Below are positions 15,450 through 23,572 of a DNA stretch of 64,000 nucleotides, piece after piece. The stretch is taken from contig NZ_SJOP01000016.1 of the NCBI RefSeq assembly GCF_004331415.1, positions 55,841 to 119,840 on the forward strand, in the 5' to 3' direction. Made by a program: the position numbers and the translations under genes. Each line of letters opens with the position of its first letter. Position 1 is the stretch's first letter. The notes beneath the pieces were generated by a model that saw only the letters and a list, made by a program, of their open reading frames with translations, made no database searches and was not told the origin of the DNA. The stretch comes from Kosakonia quasisacchari (lineage in GTDB: Bacteria; Pseudomonadota; Gammaproteobacteria; Enterobacterales; Enterobacteriaceae).

Positions 15450-16924
15450 GGTTGCGCCTCGCGGGAGAAATCAAGCCCCGGGCTGAGCGTTTGCGGTAGC
15501 GCCAGTGCCGGAGATTCCAGGCTCGCCATCGGCCACGCACAGTAATCCGCCGCATACCACGCACTGGCGCGATGATTCCCCGACGCGCCCACGCCGCCAA
15601 ACGGCGCGGTACTGGCCGCACCGGTCAACGGCTTGTTCCAGTTGACGATCCCGGCACGTGCTTCGAGCAACAGTTGATCAAACTTTTGCCGATCCGGTGA
15701 AATCAATCCGCAAGCCAGCCCGTAGCGCGTGTCATTCGCCATGCGGATCGCCTGATCAAAATTGTCGTAGCGCCAGACACACAGCAGCGGGCCAAAGACT
15801 TCTTCATCCGGTACTCCCGCAACGTCGGTCATCTCGATAATCCCCGGCGTCAGGAGCGAGGTTCCTTCCGCCAACAGACGCGGTGCCAACAAAGTTTTAC
15901 CGCCGCGCGCTTCGTGCGCCTGCCAGGCCTGATAAACATGCTGCGCCGCCTGGGGTGAAATCAAGCCACCGAGAAACGGCGCGGGTTCCGCATCCCATGC
16001 CTGCGGTTGCAGTCGCGCACTCACTTCTACCAACCGCATCAGAAAGTCATCGCCCGCTTTAGAACGCTTAACCAGTAAGCGACGCGCGCAGGTACAGCGC
16101 TGCCCGGCGGTGATAAATGCTGACTGGATCGCCAGATGTACTGCGGCATCAATATCGTCAGGATCTTCAACAATTAGCGGGTTGTTGCCGCCCATCTCCA
16201 GCGCGAGGATTTTTTCTGGCTGCCCGGCAAGCTGGCGATGCAATTGATATCCCGTATTGGCGCTGCCGGTAAATAACAATCCGTCCAGCCCCGGTAATGC
16301 GCTCAGCGCCTGGCCGGTTTCTCGCCCGCCCTGCGCCAGATTCAGCACGCCTGCGGGTAAACCTGCTTGCTCCCAGAGTTTGACCACCGCTTCACCGGTC
16401 CATGGCGTGAGTTCGCTGGGTTTAAAGATCACGGTATTACCTGCAAGCAGCGCCGGGATAATATGCCCATTCGGCAGATGGCCGGGGAAGTTATACGGGC
16501 CGAAGACAGCCAGCACGCCATACGGGCGATGGCGCAATGTCGCAGCACCATCGGCCATCTCTGTATGTTGTTCACCGGTGCGCGTGTGGTACGCCTTTAC
16601 CGATATGGTGGCTTTGTTGATCATTGCCGTCACTTCGGTCGCCGCTTCCCAGCGCGGCTTACCGGTCTCGCGGGCGATAATGTCGGTCAGCGCCGCTTTG
16701 TTGGTCTCCAGCAGCGCCGCGAATTTCTCAACAATGGCCTGGCGCTCAGTAAAAGCCTGCCGCGCCCACTGCGGGAAAGCGTCGCGTGCGGCCTGATACG
16801 CCAGCGCCACTTGCTCACTATCAGCATCAAAACCGTGCCACAGCGCTTCGTGACTGACCGGGTTCGTTTTGATACGACGTTCGCCCTGGCCTGTGACCCA
16901 GTCACCCTTAATCCATAAACTCAT
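15446..16924 (-). CDS. astD: succinylglutamate semialdehyde dehydrogenase
   Basis: A 492-residue aldehyde dehydrogenase, the same length as E. coli AstD, oxidising N-succinylglutamate semialdehyde with NAD. Signatures are GPYNFPGHLPNG, LLFTGSANTG, the catalytic Glu in LALEMGGNNPL and the catalytic Cys in AGQRCTCARRL. The start MSLWIKGDW is fixed by the family length and by its ATGA overlap with the astA stop. Confidence 0.96.
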   Translation of the reverse strand: MSLWIKGDWVTGQGERRIKTNPVSHEALWHGFDADSEQVALAYQAARDAFPQWARQAFTERQAIVEKFAALLETNKAALTDIIARETGKPRWEAATEVTAMINKATISVKAYHTRTGEQHTEMADGAATLRHRPYGVLAVFGPYNFPGHLPNGHIIPALLAGNTVIFKPSELTPWTGEAVVKLWEQAGLPAGVLNLAQGGRETGQALSALPGLDGLLFTGSANTGYQLHRQLAGQPEKILALEMGGNNPLIVEDPDDIDAAVHLAIQSAFITAGQRCTCARRLLVKRSKAGDDFLMRLVEVSARLQPQAWDAEPAPFLGGLISPQAAQHVYQAWQAHEARGGKTLLAPRLLAEGTSLLTPGIIEMTDVAGVPDEEVFGPLLCVWRYDNFDQAIRMANDTRYGLACGLISPDRQKFDQLLLEARAGIVNWNKPLTGAASTAPFGGVGASGNHRASAWYAADYCAWPMASLESPALALPQTLSPGLDFSREAQP

Positions 16925-17970
16925 TTTGTTTTCTCCTCGCCACTTTTCTCTTCGGCACACAGGCGCACCAACCGCACGGTATCCCCCGGCTGACACTTCA
17001 GCGCATCCAGTTCGGCAGCCGTTAATAGCAACCGCTCGGTGTTCGGATCCGCATAGATAAGCATGGCCCGGAATTGCTGATACTGCTCATTGGAGACCAT
17101 ACACGCAGGCCATTCGCCCGGTGCGCGCCGCCCTTCGCCCGCTGCAACCAGGCGGCTTTTGCGAATCGCCCGCACCCGGTCGACATCGCATTCCAGCGTC
17201 GGCCCGCCATCAAAAATGTCGACATAGTTACGGTAGCGAAAGCCCTCTTTTTCCAGCACCGCACGGGCCGGTGCCGTTTGCGGATGCACCTCGCCAATCA
17301 CCTCTTGCGCCTCTTGTGAAAGGAAGTGGGTATAAATAGGGTGCTTTGGCATCAGCTCTGCGATAAAGGCTTTTTGCCCGGTGCCGCACAGGTAATCCGC
17401 CCGGCTGAACTCCATCGAAAAGAAACGCTTGCCCAGGCTCTCCCAGAACGGCGAATAACCGTGCTCGTCAATCACGCCGCGCATCTCCGCCACCACTTTC
17501 TCATTGAAGCGCTCGCGAAACGCCGCCATAAACAGGAAACGCGATTTCGACAACAGATAGCCGTTGCCCTCTTTACGCCAGGCGGGATCGAGAAACAGCG
17601 TGCAGAGTTCGCTGCTGCCGGTGTGATCGTTACTGAGAAACAGCGTCGGCAACGCGTTATAGACATTCAGCTCTTTCGAGGCGTGCACCTGTGTCCCGAC
17701 CCGGTAGTTATACCAGGGATCGTTCAGACCCACCGCGACTTCAATGGCGCAAATCCCCGCCACCTCGCCGCTTTGCGTCTCTTCCAGCACAAAAACGTAC
17801 CCTTGCTCGCCCTTCGGCAACTCGCCTTGCCAGGTACGTTGCGAACGCTCAATCCGCGCAGCAAGCGTTGCTTCATCAACAGGCAACGACGTCAGGCCGC
17901 CACCGGTTTTCCCGGCCAGCCGCAGCAGCGCCGGTAAATCGCCTGCGGCGACAGGACGGATCACCATCAT
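16921..17970 (-). CDS. astA: arginine N-succinyltransferase
   Basis: A 349-residue (E. coli 344) GNAT-fold enzyme, first step of the AST pathway: succinyl-CoA plus arginine gives N2-succinylarginine. Conserved blocks are TGGGLTSLP, LNDPWYNYRVGTQVHASKEL, SSELCTLFLDPAWRKEGNGY and RGVIDEHGYSPFWESLG. ATGA overlaps at both ends link it to astC and astD. The C-terminus is a few residues longer than in E. coli. Confidence 0.96.
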   Translation of the reverse strand: MMVIRPVAAGDLPALLRLAGKTGGGLTSLPVDEATLAARIERSQRTWQGELPKGEQGYVFVLEETQSGEVAGICAIEVAVGLNDPWYNYRVGTQVHASKELNVYNALPTLFLSNDHTGSSELCTLFLDPAWRKEGNGYLLSKSRFLFMAAFRERFNEKVVAEMRGVIDEHGYSPFWESLGKRFFSMEFSRADYLCGTGQKAFIAELMPKHPIYTHFLSQEAQEVIGEVHPQTAPARAVLEKEGFRYRNYVDIFDGGPTLECDVDRVRAIRKSRLVAAGEGRRAPGEWPACMVSNEQYQQFRAMLIYADPNTERLLLTAAELDALKCQPGDTVRLVRLCAEEKSGEEKTK

Positions 17971-19187
17971 GATGCACTCTCCGCAGTGAATTTTTCACAG
18001 GCGCGGGCAACACGTACAAGCCCGTCGCGGATCTCTTCTTCGCTGATGTTCAACGCCGGAGCAAAGCGCAGCACATTACCACCGGCAATCAACACCATTA
18101 CGCCTTCCGCCGCCGCCAGTTGTGAAAGTTGTTTTGCTTTTCCGGCATATTCTGGAACCAGTTGGCAACCGATCAGCAACCCTAAGCCGCGGATTTCACT
18201 GAACAGGTGATAACGGTCATTGATCGCCGAAAGCTGTTCCGTAAACCATTGATGGCGTTGCTTCACGCCAGTCAGGGTTTCCCGTGTGTTGACGATATCG
18301 AGCACCGCACCGGCCACCGCGCCCGCCAGCGGGTTACCGCCGTAGGTCGTACCGTGGGTGCCGACATTCATCACTTTGCCAAACTGTTCGGTGGTCAGCA
18401 TCGCGCCAATCGGGAAACCGCCGCCCAACGCTTTTGCCGTGGTCAGCGCATCCGGCGTCACGCCGTAATGCATATAGGCATACAGTTCGCCGGTGCGGCC
18501 AACGCCGGTTTGCACTTCATCAAAAATCAGCAGCGCGTTATGGCGGTTGCATAGCTCGCGCAGCCCTTGCAAAAACGCCTTGCTGGCAGGTACCACACCG
18601 CCTTCGCCCTGCATCGGCTCGACAATAACGGCACAGGTTTCGTCATTAATTAATGCGCTGGCGGAAGCCAGATCGTTGAACTGCGCATGCTGGATTTGCG
18701 GCGGCAACGGCGCAAAATCTTGCGAATAGGCAGGTTGCCCGCCCGCGCTGACGGTAAATAAGGTGCGTCCATGGAACGCATTTTTGAACGCGACAATGCC
18801 GCTTTTCTGCGGGCCGAAAGTGTCATGCGCATATTTGCGCGCCAGCTTCAGCGCCGCTTCATTCGCCTCAGCACCGGAGTTACAAAAGAAAGCGCGATCG
18901 GCGAAAGTAGCGTCCAGCAGGCGTTTCGCCAGTTTCAGTACCGGCTCATTGGTGTAACCGTTGCCGGTATGCCAGAACTTTGCCGCCTGCTCGCTTAACG
19001 CTTTACACAAAGCAGGATGCGCATGCCCCAGCGCATTCACCGCAATCCCACCGGCAAAATCGACATACTCTTTTCCCTGCTGATCCCACAGGCGGGAACC
19101 TTCACCACGTACCGGAATAAAAGGTGCAGGCGCGTAGACAGGCAACATCCATTGATCAAAATTTTCACGCGTAATTGACAGAGACAT
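17967..19187 (-). CDS. astC: succinylornithine transaminase
   Basis: A 406-residue class III PLP aminotransferase, the same length as E. coli AstC; succinylornithine plus 2-oxoglutarate to succinylglutamate semialdehyde plus glutamate. Motifs are FCNSGAEANEAALKLARKY, LLIFDEVQTGVGRTG (Asp binding PLP) and TTAKALGGGFPIGA (Schiff-base Lys). The start MSLSITRENFDQW gives the family length; 52 further in-frame codons upstream would run through the promoter and are rejected. First gene of the operon, behind a sigma-54 promoter. Confidence 0.96.
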   Translation of the reverse strand: MSLSITRENFDQWMLPVYAPAPFIPVRGEGSRLWDQQGKEYVDFAGGIAVNALGHAHPALCKALSEQAAKFWHTGNGYTNEPVLKLAKRLLDATFADRAFFCNSGAEANEAALKLARKYAHDTFGPQKSGIVAFKNAFHGRTLFTVSAGGQPAYSQDFAPLPPQIQHAQFNDLASASALINDETCAVIVEPMQGEGGVVPASKAFLQGLRELCNRHNALLIFDEVQTGVGRTGELYAYMHYGVTPDALTTAKALGGGFPIGAMLTTEQFGKVMNVGTHGTTYGGNPLAGAVAGAVLDIVNTRETLTGVKQRHQWFTEQLSAINDRYHLFSEIRGLGLLIGCQLVPEYAGKAKQLSQLAAAEGVMVLIAGGNVLRFAPALNISEEEIRDGLVRVARACEKFTAESAS

Positions 19188-19258
19188 AGCGACCTCATCC
19201 GGTAAATAAATAGTTGATAAAATGTTAACGAATATGAACGTTTTCGCTGTAAATGTAG

Positions 19259-19278
19259 ATTGCACGGTTCGTGCCAGC
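19259..19278 (-). promoter_or_regulatory. sigma-54 promoter of astCADBE
   Basis: On the minus strand CTGGCACGAACCGTGCAATC matches the -24/-12 element (GG-N10-GC exactly; consensus TGGCACG-N4-TTGCW, with GTGC for TTGC). It lies about 75 bases before astC. The E. coli ast operon is nitrogen-regulated through RpoN and NtrC, consistent with this placement. Confidence 0.88.
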
Positions 19279-19473
19279 CAGCGATAAAAATGCATAAACG
19301 GCTTACGAAAACGAAATTTCAACAACTTAAAACCTATCGCCATTCACTTTATTTGCATAAAAAGTGAATAAATAGAGATCCAACTGAGGAGGAGAGCAAG
19401 TAAAGACGCCTGTTTATGCAATTAGAAATTTTAATTATAGAACTGTGATCATCAGCGAAATTAATTTACATCA

Positions 19474-19492
19474 TGCGCCCTGTTTTAGTGCA
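19474..19492 (-). promoter_or_regulatory. possible NtrC-like site upstream of astC
   Basis: On the minus strand TGCACTAAAACAGGGCGCA has a good left half of the NtrC consensus (TGCACTAAAA) and an imperfect, two-base-shifted right half. It lies about 210 bases upstream of the -12 element, within enhancer range. The rest of the 434-base astC-xthA gap shows nothing else I can name. Confidence 0.35.
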
Positions 19493-19621
19493 TTTCGCCC
19501 TAAATAAGGGCGCGAATTGCGCCAGTGCGCATCGGCGGCGGCAATATCAATAAGTGGCGGTGGTTAAATGTAAATTCTGCTAACATCTCTGCATCTTTCA
19601 CTCTGCTAAATGGCTGCGACT

Positions 19622-20428
19622 ATGAAATTCGTCTCTTTTAATATCAATGGCCTGCGCGCCCGCCCTCACCAGCTTGAAGCGCTGGTTGAGCAACATCAGC
19701 CGGACGTCATCGGCCTGCAGGAGACCAAAGTTCACGATGATATGTTCCCGCTCGAAGATGTCGCACGGCTGGGTTACAACGTTTTTTACCACGGACAGAA
19801 AGGTCACTACGGCGTTGCACTGTTGACCAAAGAGACGCCGATCTCTGTGCGCCGCGGCTGGCCGAACGACGGTGAAGAGGCACAGCGCCGCATTATCATG
19901 GCGGAGATCCCCTCGCCTATCGGCGATATCACGGTGATTAACGGTTATTTCCCGCAGGGCGAAAGCCGCGACCATCCGTTGAAATTCCCGGCGAAAGAGA
20001 AGTTCTACCAGGATTTGCAAACCTACCTCGACACCGAACTGGATAAAGCAAAACCAGTGTTGATCATGGGTGACATGAACATCAGCCCGACAGACCTCGA
20101 TATCGGTATTGGCGAAGAGAACCGCAAACGCTGGCTGCGCACGGGCAAATGCTCCTTCCTGCCGGAAGAGCGTGAGTGGATGGAGCGCCTGAAAGGCTGG
20201 GGGCTGGTGGATACCTTCCGCGAAGCTAACCCGGAAACACAGGATCGCTTCTCGTGGTTTGATTACCGCTCAAAAGGTTTCGACGATAACCGCGGCCTGC
20301 GTATCGATCTGCTGCTGGCAAGCCAACCGCTGGCGGAGCGCTGCATTGAAACCGGTATTGATTACGACATTCGCAGCATGGAAAAACCGTCCGACCACGC
20401 ACCCGTGTGGGCCAAATTTAAGGTCTGA
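19622..20428 (+). CDS. xthA: exonuclease III
   Basis: A 268-residue AP endonuclease and 3'-5' exonuclease for base-excision repair, the same length as E. coli XthA. Metal and active-site motifs are FNINGLRAR, GLQETKVHDD (Glu), NGYFPQGESRDH, MGDMNISPTDLDIG and the C-terminal SDHAPVW (Asp-His). The start MKFVSF is preferred over an in-frame ATG four codons upstream. Three bases separate it from the next gene. Confidence 0.97.
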   Translation: MKFVSFNINGLRARPHQLEALVEQHQPDVIGLQETKVHDDMFPLEDVARLGYNVFYHGQKGHYGVALLTKETPISVRRGWPNDGEEAQRRIIMAEIPSPIGDITVINGYFPQGESRDHPLKFPAKEKFYQDLQTYLDTELDKAKPVLIMGDMNISPTDLDIGIGEENRKRWLRTGKCSFLPEEREWMERLKGWGLVDTFREANPETQDRFSWFDYRSKGFDDNRGLRIDLLLASQPLAERCIETGIDYDIRSMEKPSDHAPVWAKFKV

Positions 20429-20431
20429 CCG

Positions 20432-21295
20432 ATGACGCCCGCGCCTTCTCCGTGGGTTTGCGCAACGTGGCTGGCGGATCTGCTGCAACATCGCCCGGTC
20501 ACAGCTACCCCGGAGGGCGAATGGCGGCTGCTGGAGGTGGGATGTGACGCTGAACACCTCTATCGCGCCGGGCATATTCCCGGCGCGGATTATATCGACA
20601 CCCGCGAAGTAGAAAGCCTGCCGCTGTGGAATGTGGTCGAGCCCGATCAATTACGCAAGGTGCTGCTCAATCATGGTCTGCGCGCGGATATTACCGTCGT
20701 CCTTTACAGCCGTGGCAATTATGCGGCAGAGCGGCTGGCGCATATTTTGTTATACGCCGGGGTCTGTGATGTTCGCTTACTTGATGGCGGCTGGCAGAGC
20801 TGGTTGCACGTTGGTTTTGCGTGGCAAACTGGCGCAGCGCCAGGCATTAAACCGCAAATGGATTTCGGCGCACGTCTCCCGGCGCAACCTGCGTTACTGC
20901 TTAATATGGAGCAAACCCAACAGCGGCTGACGCAGCCGGGTACGGTACTGGTCAGCATCCGCAGTTGGCCTGAGTTTAGCGGCCGCGCAAGCGGTTATGA
21001 CTATATCGCCGCGACCGGCGATATTCCCGGTGCCCGCTGGGGGCAGGCAGCAGGCGACAGCCAGTTTATTACCAATTTTCACAATGCAGATGGCACGGTG
21101 CGAAACCCGTCTGAGATCGCCGCGCTCTGGCAACAACAGCATATCACTGGCGATAAGCGAGTGATTTTTTATTGCGGTACCGGCTGGCGCGCCTCGTTTG
21201 CCTTTTTTATTGCCCGTGCGCTCGGCTGGCCGGATATCGCCGTGTATGATGGCGGCTGGTTCGAATGGAGCCAGCCCATTATCGGAACGCAGTAA
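20432..21295 (+). CDS. YnjE-like rhodanese (thiosulfate sulfurtransferase family)
   Basis: A 287-residue protein with two rhodanese domains. The C-terminal one has an intact active loop, FYCGTGWRAS (Cys248), and the YDGGWFEW ending of E. coli YnjE. In the N-terminal domain the loop is LYSRGN, so the Cys position is Ser93 and that domain should be inactive. E. coli YnjE is a periplasmic three-domain protein of about 435 residues; this one has two domains and no signal peptide, so it is probably cytosolic. It lies tight behind xthA and its stop overlaps the nudG start (TAATG). Confidence 0.8.
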   Translation: MTPAPSPWVCATWLADLLQHRPVTATPEGEWRLLEVGCDAEHLYRAGHIPGADYIDTREVESLPLWNVVEPDQLRKVLLNHGLRADITVVLYSRGNYAAERLAHILLYAGVCDVRLLDGGWQSWLHVGFAWQTGAAPGIKPQMDFGARLPAQPALLLNMEQTQQRLTQPGTVLVSIRSWPEFSGRASGYDYIAATGDIPGARWGQAAGDSQFITNFHNADGTVRNPSEIAALWQQQHITGDKRVIFYCGTGWRASFAFFIARALGWPDIAVYDGGWFEWSQPIIGTQ

Positions 21296-21711
21296 TGACC
21301 CTTCTGAAAACCCTGGATGTCGTAGCGGCCATCATTGAGCGCGATGGCAAAATTTTACTGGCACAGCGCCCAGAACACGCCGATCAACCGGGTCTGTGGG
21401 AATTTGCCGGTGGCAAGGTAGAAGCCGGGGAAACACAGCCGCAGGCGCTGACGCGAGAGTTGCGGGAAGAGTTAGGCATTGACGCCGTACCGGCGCGCTA
21501 TGTTGCCAGCCACCAGCGGGAGATTTCAGGTCGGTTGATTCATTTGCACGCATGGCACGTGGTGAATTTTTACGGTGAACCGGTACGCCACTATCACCAG
21601 AATTTACTGTGGTGTTTACCCGCCGAAGCGCTGAAACTCGCGCTGGCTCCGGCGGATATTCCGCTGCTGGAAGCGTTTATGGCTTCACGCGCCGCCACAC
21701 CAGCGGGTTAG
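21295..21711 (+). CDS. nudG: Nudix pyrophosphohydrolase NudG
   Basis: A 138-residue (E. coli 135) Nudix enzyme hydrolysing CTP, 5-methyl-dCTP and oxidised nucleotides such as 2-hydroxy-dATP. The Nudix box spans residues 35-57 (GGKVEAGETQ...RELREELGI), with Arg and Glu metal ligands present. The ATG overlaps the previous stop by one base, so coupling is likely; ten further in-frame codons upstream would lie inside the rhodanese gene. Its last 35 bases overlap the convergent ynjH. Confidence 0.93.
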   Translation: MTLLKTLDVVAAIIERDGKILLAQRPEHADQPGLWEFAGGKVEAGETQPQALTRELREELGIDAVPARYVASHQREISGRLIHLHAWHVVNFYGEPVRHYHQNLLWCLPAEALKLALAPADIPLLEAFMASRAATPAG

Positions 21712-21964
21712 TGGAAAGGGTTTTCTCATCGCGCTGGCATTGTAATAACACCCCCTCGGTTTTGATAACTGCCCCTTCGCTGTAGTTTTGATTACCGTAC
21801 ACGCAGCATTGCATGCAGGGCTGCGTGGTTTGCGTCTGCCCACCGGAGCTGAACACTTCCGGCGGCACATTCACCTCAATTCCCGCCGACGGTAACCGTT
21901 CAGCCAACGCGCTGGTTGACGCAGCGACCAGTAACGCTGCTGCTATCCACTTAATTTGGGCCAT
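21677..21964 (-). CDS. ynjH: secreted protein YnjH
   Basis: A 95-residue protein (E. coli 90) with an N-terminal signal peptide (KWIAAALLVAASTSALA) and a conserved mature part including VEVNVPPEVFSSGGQ, PCMQCCVYGNQNYSEGA and TLSTNPLVWRRVKP. Four Cys are visible in the mature part, three of them in CMQCC. Function is unknown. The ATG at 21964 has AGGA eight bases upstream; earlier in-frame ATGs would bury the signal peptide. Its 3' end overlaps nudG. Confidence 0.88.
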   Translation of the reverse strand: MAQIKWIAAALLVAASTSALAERLPSAGIEVNVPPEVFSSGGQTQTTQPCMQCCVYGNQNYSEGAVIKTEGVLLQCQRDEKTLSTNPLVWRRVKP

Positions 21965-22199
21965 AATTTGTCCTTTCTGATTGACGCCACTCATTACTAT
22001 AACGGATCTCTGCGTCAGGACTTTAATTTCCCTGCCCATCGTTTTTAGTTATGACAGACTACCCATTATTAATTTGCCTGGTGTGCAGATTTTTCCCTTG
22101 CGGCATGCAGCCTTGCGAATGTTATAGTCCAAAAGTGCCTGCTTTTTGCGCACCACCATCACAACAAATTCACCACAACAATAAGAGACTCTTATATCT

Positions 22200-23543
22200 A
22201 TGGATCAGACGCATTCTCTTGCATCATTTCTCCAGTATGTCGAACAGCGCGACCCGCACCAGCCGGAGTTCTCACAGGCCGTTCGTGAAGTGATGACCAC
22301 CCTCTGGCCCTTCCTTGAAGCTCACCCGCGTTACCGACAGATGTCATTACTCGAACGCCTTGTTGAACCGGAGCGCGTGATCCAGTTTCGCGTCGCCTGG
22401 GTTGATGATCGCAATCAGGTCCAGGTCAACCGCGCCTGGCGCGTACAGTTCAGTTCGGCTATTGGCCCCTACAAAGGCGGTATGCGTTTTCACCCGTCGG
22501 TGAATTTGTCGATCCTCAAATTCCTCGGCTTCGAACAAACGTTTAAAAATGCGCTCACTACTCTGCCAATGGGCGGCGGCAAAGGTGGCAGTGATTTTGA
22601 CCCGAAAGGCAAAAGCGATGGCGAAGTGATGCGTTTCTGTCAGGCGCTGATCAGCGAACTGTATCGCCATCTTGGCGCAGATACCGATGTACCGGCCGGG
22701 GATATTGGCGTCGGCGCACGCGAAGTCGGTTTTATGGCCGGGATGATGAAAAAGCTCTCCAACAATACCGCCTGTGTCTTTACCGGCAAGGGGCTTTCGT
22801 TTGGCGGCAGTCTGATCCGCCCGGAAGCGACCGGTTATGGTCTGGTCTATTTCACCGAAGCGATGCTCAAGCGCCACAGTCTTAGCTTTGAAGGGATGCG
22901 CGTCGCGGTTTCCGGCTCCGGCAACGTGGCGCAATACGCCATTGAAAAAGCGATGGCCTTCGGCGCACGGGTGATCACCGCGTCGGACTCGGCGGGTACC
23001 GTGGTGGATGAAGGCGGATTTAACCGCGAAAAACTCACGCGTCTGTGCGAGATCAAAGCCAGCCGCGACGGTCGCATTGCGGATTACGCGCGTGAATTTG
23101 GTCTGACATATCTGGAAGGCAAACAGCCGTGGTCAGTGCCGGTCGACATCGCTCTACCATGTGCCACGCAAAATGAGCTGGATACCGACGCGGCGCGCGT
23201 ATTGATTGCCAACGGCGTAAAAGCCGTAGCGGAAGGCGCGAATATGCCCACCACCATCGATGCTACCGAATTGTTCCTGGCGGCGGGCGTGCTGTTCGCG
23301 CCGGGGAAAGCCGCGAATGCAGGCGGTGTTGCCACCTCCGGTCTGGAGATGGCGCAGAATGCCGCGCGTATGGGCTGGAAAGCGGAAAAAGTGGATGCAC
23401 GTTTGCATCACATCATGCTGGACATTCATCAGGCTTGCGTCGAGTACGGCGGTGAAGGCAAACAAACGCACTATGTGCGCGGCGCCAACATCGCGGGCTT
23501 CGTGAAAGTCGCCGACGCCATGCTGGCGCAGGGCGTGATTTGA
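22200..23543 (+). CDS. gdhA: NADP-specific glutamate dehydrogenase
   Basis: A 447-residue enzyme, the same length as E. coli GdhA; 2-oxoglutarate plus NH4+ plus NADPH to glutamate, the energy-cheap route of ammonia assimilation. Landmarks are GPYKGGMRFHPSVN, the catalytic Lys in LPMGGGKGGSDFDPKGKS, VPAGDIGVGAREVGFMAG and the nucleotide-binding AVSGSGNVAQYA. It stands alone; its terminator appears to lie inside the 3' end of convergent topB. Confidence 0.97.
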   Translation: MDQTHSLASFLQYVEQRDPHQPEFSQAVREVMTTLWPFLEAHPRYRQMSLLERLVEPERVIQFRVAWVDDRNQVQVNRAWRVQFSSAIGPYKGGMRFHPSVNLSILKFLGFEQTFKNALTTLPMGGGKGGSDFDPKGKSDGEVMRFCQALISELYRHLGADTDVPAGDIGVGAREVGFMAGMMKKLSNNTACVFTGKGLSFGGSLIRPEATGYGLVYFTEAMLKRHSLSFEGMRVAVSGSGNVAQYAIEKAMAFGARVITASDSAGTVVDEGGFNREKLTRLCEIKASRDGRIADYAREFGLTYLEGKQPWSVPVDIALPCATQNELDTDAARVLIANGVKAVAEGANMPTTIDATELFLAAGVLFAPGKAANAGGVATSGLEMAQNAARMGWKAEKVDARLHHIMLDIHQACVEYGGEGKQTHYVRGANIAGFVKVADAMLAQGVI

Positions 23544-23572
23544 TAAACAGGCCGGGTAACAGCGAAAACGCG

